Below, piece after piece: positions 4,372-5,516 of a DNA stretch of 5,516 bases. The notes beneath the pieces were generated by a model. The model did no database searches and was not told the origin of the DNA. It saw only the letters and a list, made by a program, of their open reading frames with translations. The translations under genes and the position numbers were made by a program. The stretch spans positions 1 to 5,516 of the forward strand of contig LCCW01000063.1 in the NCBI GenBank assembly GCA_000998185.1. The letters run 5' to 3'. This stretch comes from Candidatus Kuenenbacteria bacterium GW2011_GWA2_42_15. GTDB lineage: Bacteria; Patescibacteriota; Patescibacteriia; UBA2196; GWA2-42-15. How positions within the stretch are numbered: position 1 is the first letter of the stretch; each line of letters starts with the position of its first letter.

Positions 4372-5516
4372 ATATAGACCGTGGCATTTTCAAAACCGCC
4401 AAATTGTTTTTCGGCGACGAGTGGCCAACGCTCTTTTAAAAACCAATCCAAAACCAGATCAACATTATGAATATTGGCTGTGGTCGCAGGATAAACCGCG
4501 ATTACCCGATTATGTGCCGAAAAGGCTGGCCCGAGATCAGACATGGCGCGAACAATCGGACTCCAGTTGTATTTGATGGCGCGCAACAACAAATCGTCTT
4601 CCAGCCCCTTGGCCAAAACTGGCGAAGTTGACAGTTTGCCTGTGTAATAATGGCGGAAAAGCAATTCGTAGACCGAGGCCGGGAATAAAAGAATGTCACC
4701 TGACTTTTCCTCTTCAACCACATAGCGAGCAACCTTTTCCCATTGATACTGGCCTTGGGTTTTAATAATAAAAGCGCTATTGGGCAATAACAAAATAAAG
4801 ACCGCGGCAATAAGCGCTTTTTTAAAAACTGGCTTTATCTTTAGATCAGAAAAACCAATACCTAATAGTAAAAATAGACCGGCGCTGCCGATAATGTAAT
4901 ATTTGGTAACCCAAACCTGCAGAATAAAACCCAAAGCCAGGGGAATAATAAAGATTAAAAAAGCGAAAACTGCCGGCGGTAACAATTTAAAATTTAATTT
5001 AATTTCTTTGTCCGCCAACGACCAACGAATATTTTTGATAAAAACAACAGCTAGAATCAAACCAAAAATAATCAGACCGAAAAACTCCAAAAATTGTGTC
5101 TCTAGACCCAAGAAAAAGAAAGCGCGAGGAATCTCAAATAGGAAGAAACCGGCAGCTGTAGTATGAAAATACCAGGCGGCGCCGTTCAGCCGGGCGAGAT
5201 TGTGAACAGTAAACCTCCAAAGCCAGGGCAGAAAAAATAAAATAACAATAATATTGGCAAGCAACCAGCTTATCCAGCTCGGTTGTTTTTTATTCAAATA
5301 AAAATGATGATAAAACCAATAAGCGCTGGTAATGAGAATAACAAACAACGCCGTCAGATGAGTATAAAGCGCGAGAACGGCGGCGACTATATAGAAAAAA
5401 CATAGCCGTTTTTTGCCGGTGGCGAGCCATTGCCAGAAAAAATAAAAAGACAACAGGCTGAAAAACAACAACATCGGATACATCCGCGCGTCCATAGAAG
5501 TAAAAAGATAGTAGGA
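4350..5516 (-). CDS. GT39-like membrane glycosyltransferase (partial, N-terminus beyond the right edge)
   Basis: The frame is open to the window edge, giving 388 visible residues beginning SYYLFTSMDARMYP and ending FKNPDR. The ATG at 5493-5495 is unlikely to be the true start, because the frame continues upstream and the DARMY sequence corresponds to the internal 'ARMY' motif of GT39/PMT_2-type proteins, normally well inside the protein. Hydrophobic helices follow: YPMLLFFSLLSFYFF, YIVAAVLALYTHLTALFVILI, WLLANIIVILFFLPWLW, FFGLIIFGLILAVVFI, AVFAFLIFIIPLALGFIL, KYYIIGSAGLFLLLGIGF (like the 'RYLLPALP' helix) and ALIAAVFILLLPNSAFII. A soluble tail of about 120 residues starts near YQWEKVARYV. 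The family moves sugars from lipid-phosphate donors at the outer face of the membrane; the catalytic N-terminal Asp region lies outside the window. Substrate and pathway cannot be told. It is convergent with the DUF2079-like gene, so they are not in one operon. Confidence 0.78.
   Translation of the reverse strand, partial: SYYLFTSMDARMYPMLLFFSLLSFYFFWQWLATGKKRLCFFYIVAAVLALYTHLTALFVILITSAYWFYHHFYLNKKQPSWISWLLANIIVILFFLPWLWRFTVHNLARLNGAAWYFHTTAAGFFLFEIPRAFFFLGLETQFLEFFGLIIFGLILAVVFIKNIRWSLADKEIKLNFKLLPPAVFAFLIFIIPLALGFILQVWVTKYYIIGSAGLFLLLGIGFSDLKIKPVFKKALIAAVFILLLPNSAFIIKTQGQYQWEKVARYVVEEEKSGDILLFPASVYELLFRHYYTGKLSTSPVLAKGLEDDLLLRAIKYNWSPIVRAMSDLGPAFSAHNRVIAVYPATTANIHNVDLVLDWFLKERWPLVAEKQFGGFENATVYIFKNPDR

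Noticed and set aside
4502..5166. Additional frames within the glycosyltransferase gene (4502-4810 minus, 4903-5166 plus)
   Set aside because: Both are shadows of the long membrane-protein frame. Their translations are basic and irregular, typical of out-of-frame reading.
5493..5495. ATG as the true start of the minus-strand glycosyltransferase
   Set aside because: The frame stays open for seven more codons to the window edge, there is no clear Shine-Dalgarno, and the DARMY motif just after it is internal in this family.

Overview
The window reads as a piece of a small, moderately AT-rich bacterial genome. The best guess is a Candidate Phyla Radiation (Patescibacteria) member or a similar uncultured lineage. 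The grounds are a DUF2079-type membrane protein next to a GT39-like membrane glycosyltransferase, a lineage-divergent PyrE, an apparently leaderless gene, and many short palindromic and 7-8 bp tandem repeats placed both between and inside genes. This taxonomic call is inference. TGA is used as a stop (end of pyrF), which argues against the CPR lineages that recode TGA.

Layout. (1) Positions 2-82 hold the last 26 codons of an unidentified protein with a C-terminal membrane helix. (2) Positions 251-1845 hold a two-gene pyrimidine operon. pyrF (type-2 OMP decarboxylase) has a strong Shine-Dalgarno and overlaps by ATGA a divergent orotate phosphoribosyltransferase (pyrE). Together they encode the last two steps of de novo UMP synthesis, orotate to OMP to UMP, and a strong intrinsic terminator follows at 1868-1907. 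(3) Positions 1921-3980 hold a tandem octamer repeat, then a good sigma70-type promoter (TTGAAA, 17 nt, TATACT) whose predicted start coincides with the ATG of a 660-residue DUF2079-like integral membrane protein. That gene carries at least five in-frame repeat tracts or palindromic insertions. (4) Positions 3981-4349 are a convergent intergenic spacer almost filled with palindromes and an exact 41-nt duplication. (5) A bidirectional terminator at 4336-4371 overlaps the 3' end of a minus-strand GT39-like membrane glycosyltransferase, which runs off the right edge.

The pyrimidine genes form one functional unit. The two membrane proteins are convergent and independently transcribed; both look like envelope glycan or lipid-linked-sugar enzymes of the GT-C type, with no visible pathway link to pyrFE. 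The most unusual aspect is the repeat biology. The same 10-mer terminus (CTGTCATTGC / GCAATGACAG) marks elements in the spacer and one inside the DUF2079 reading frame. Several distinct 7- and 8-nt period tandem arrays cluster in and around this single gene, while pyrF, pyrE and the GT gene appear free of them.
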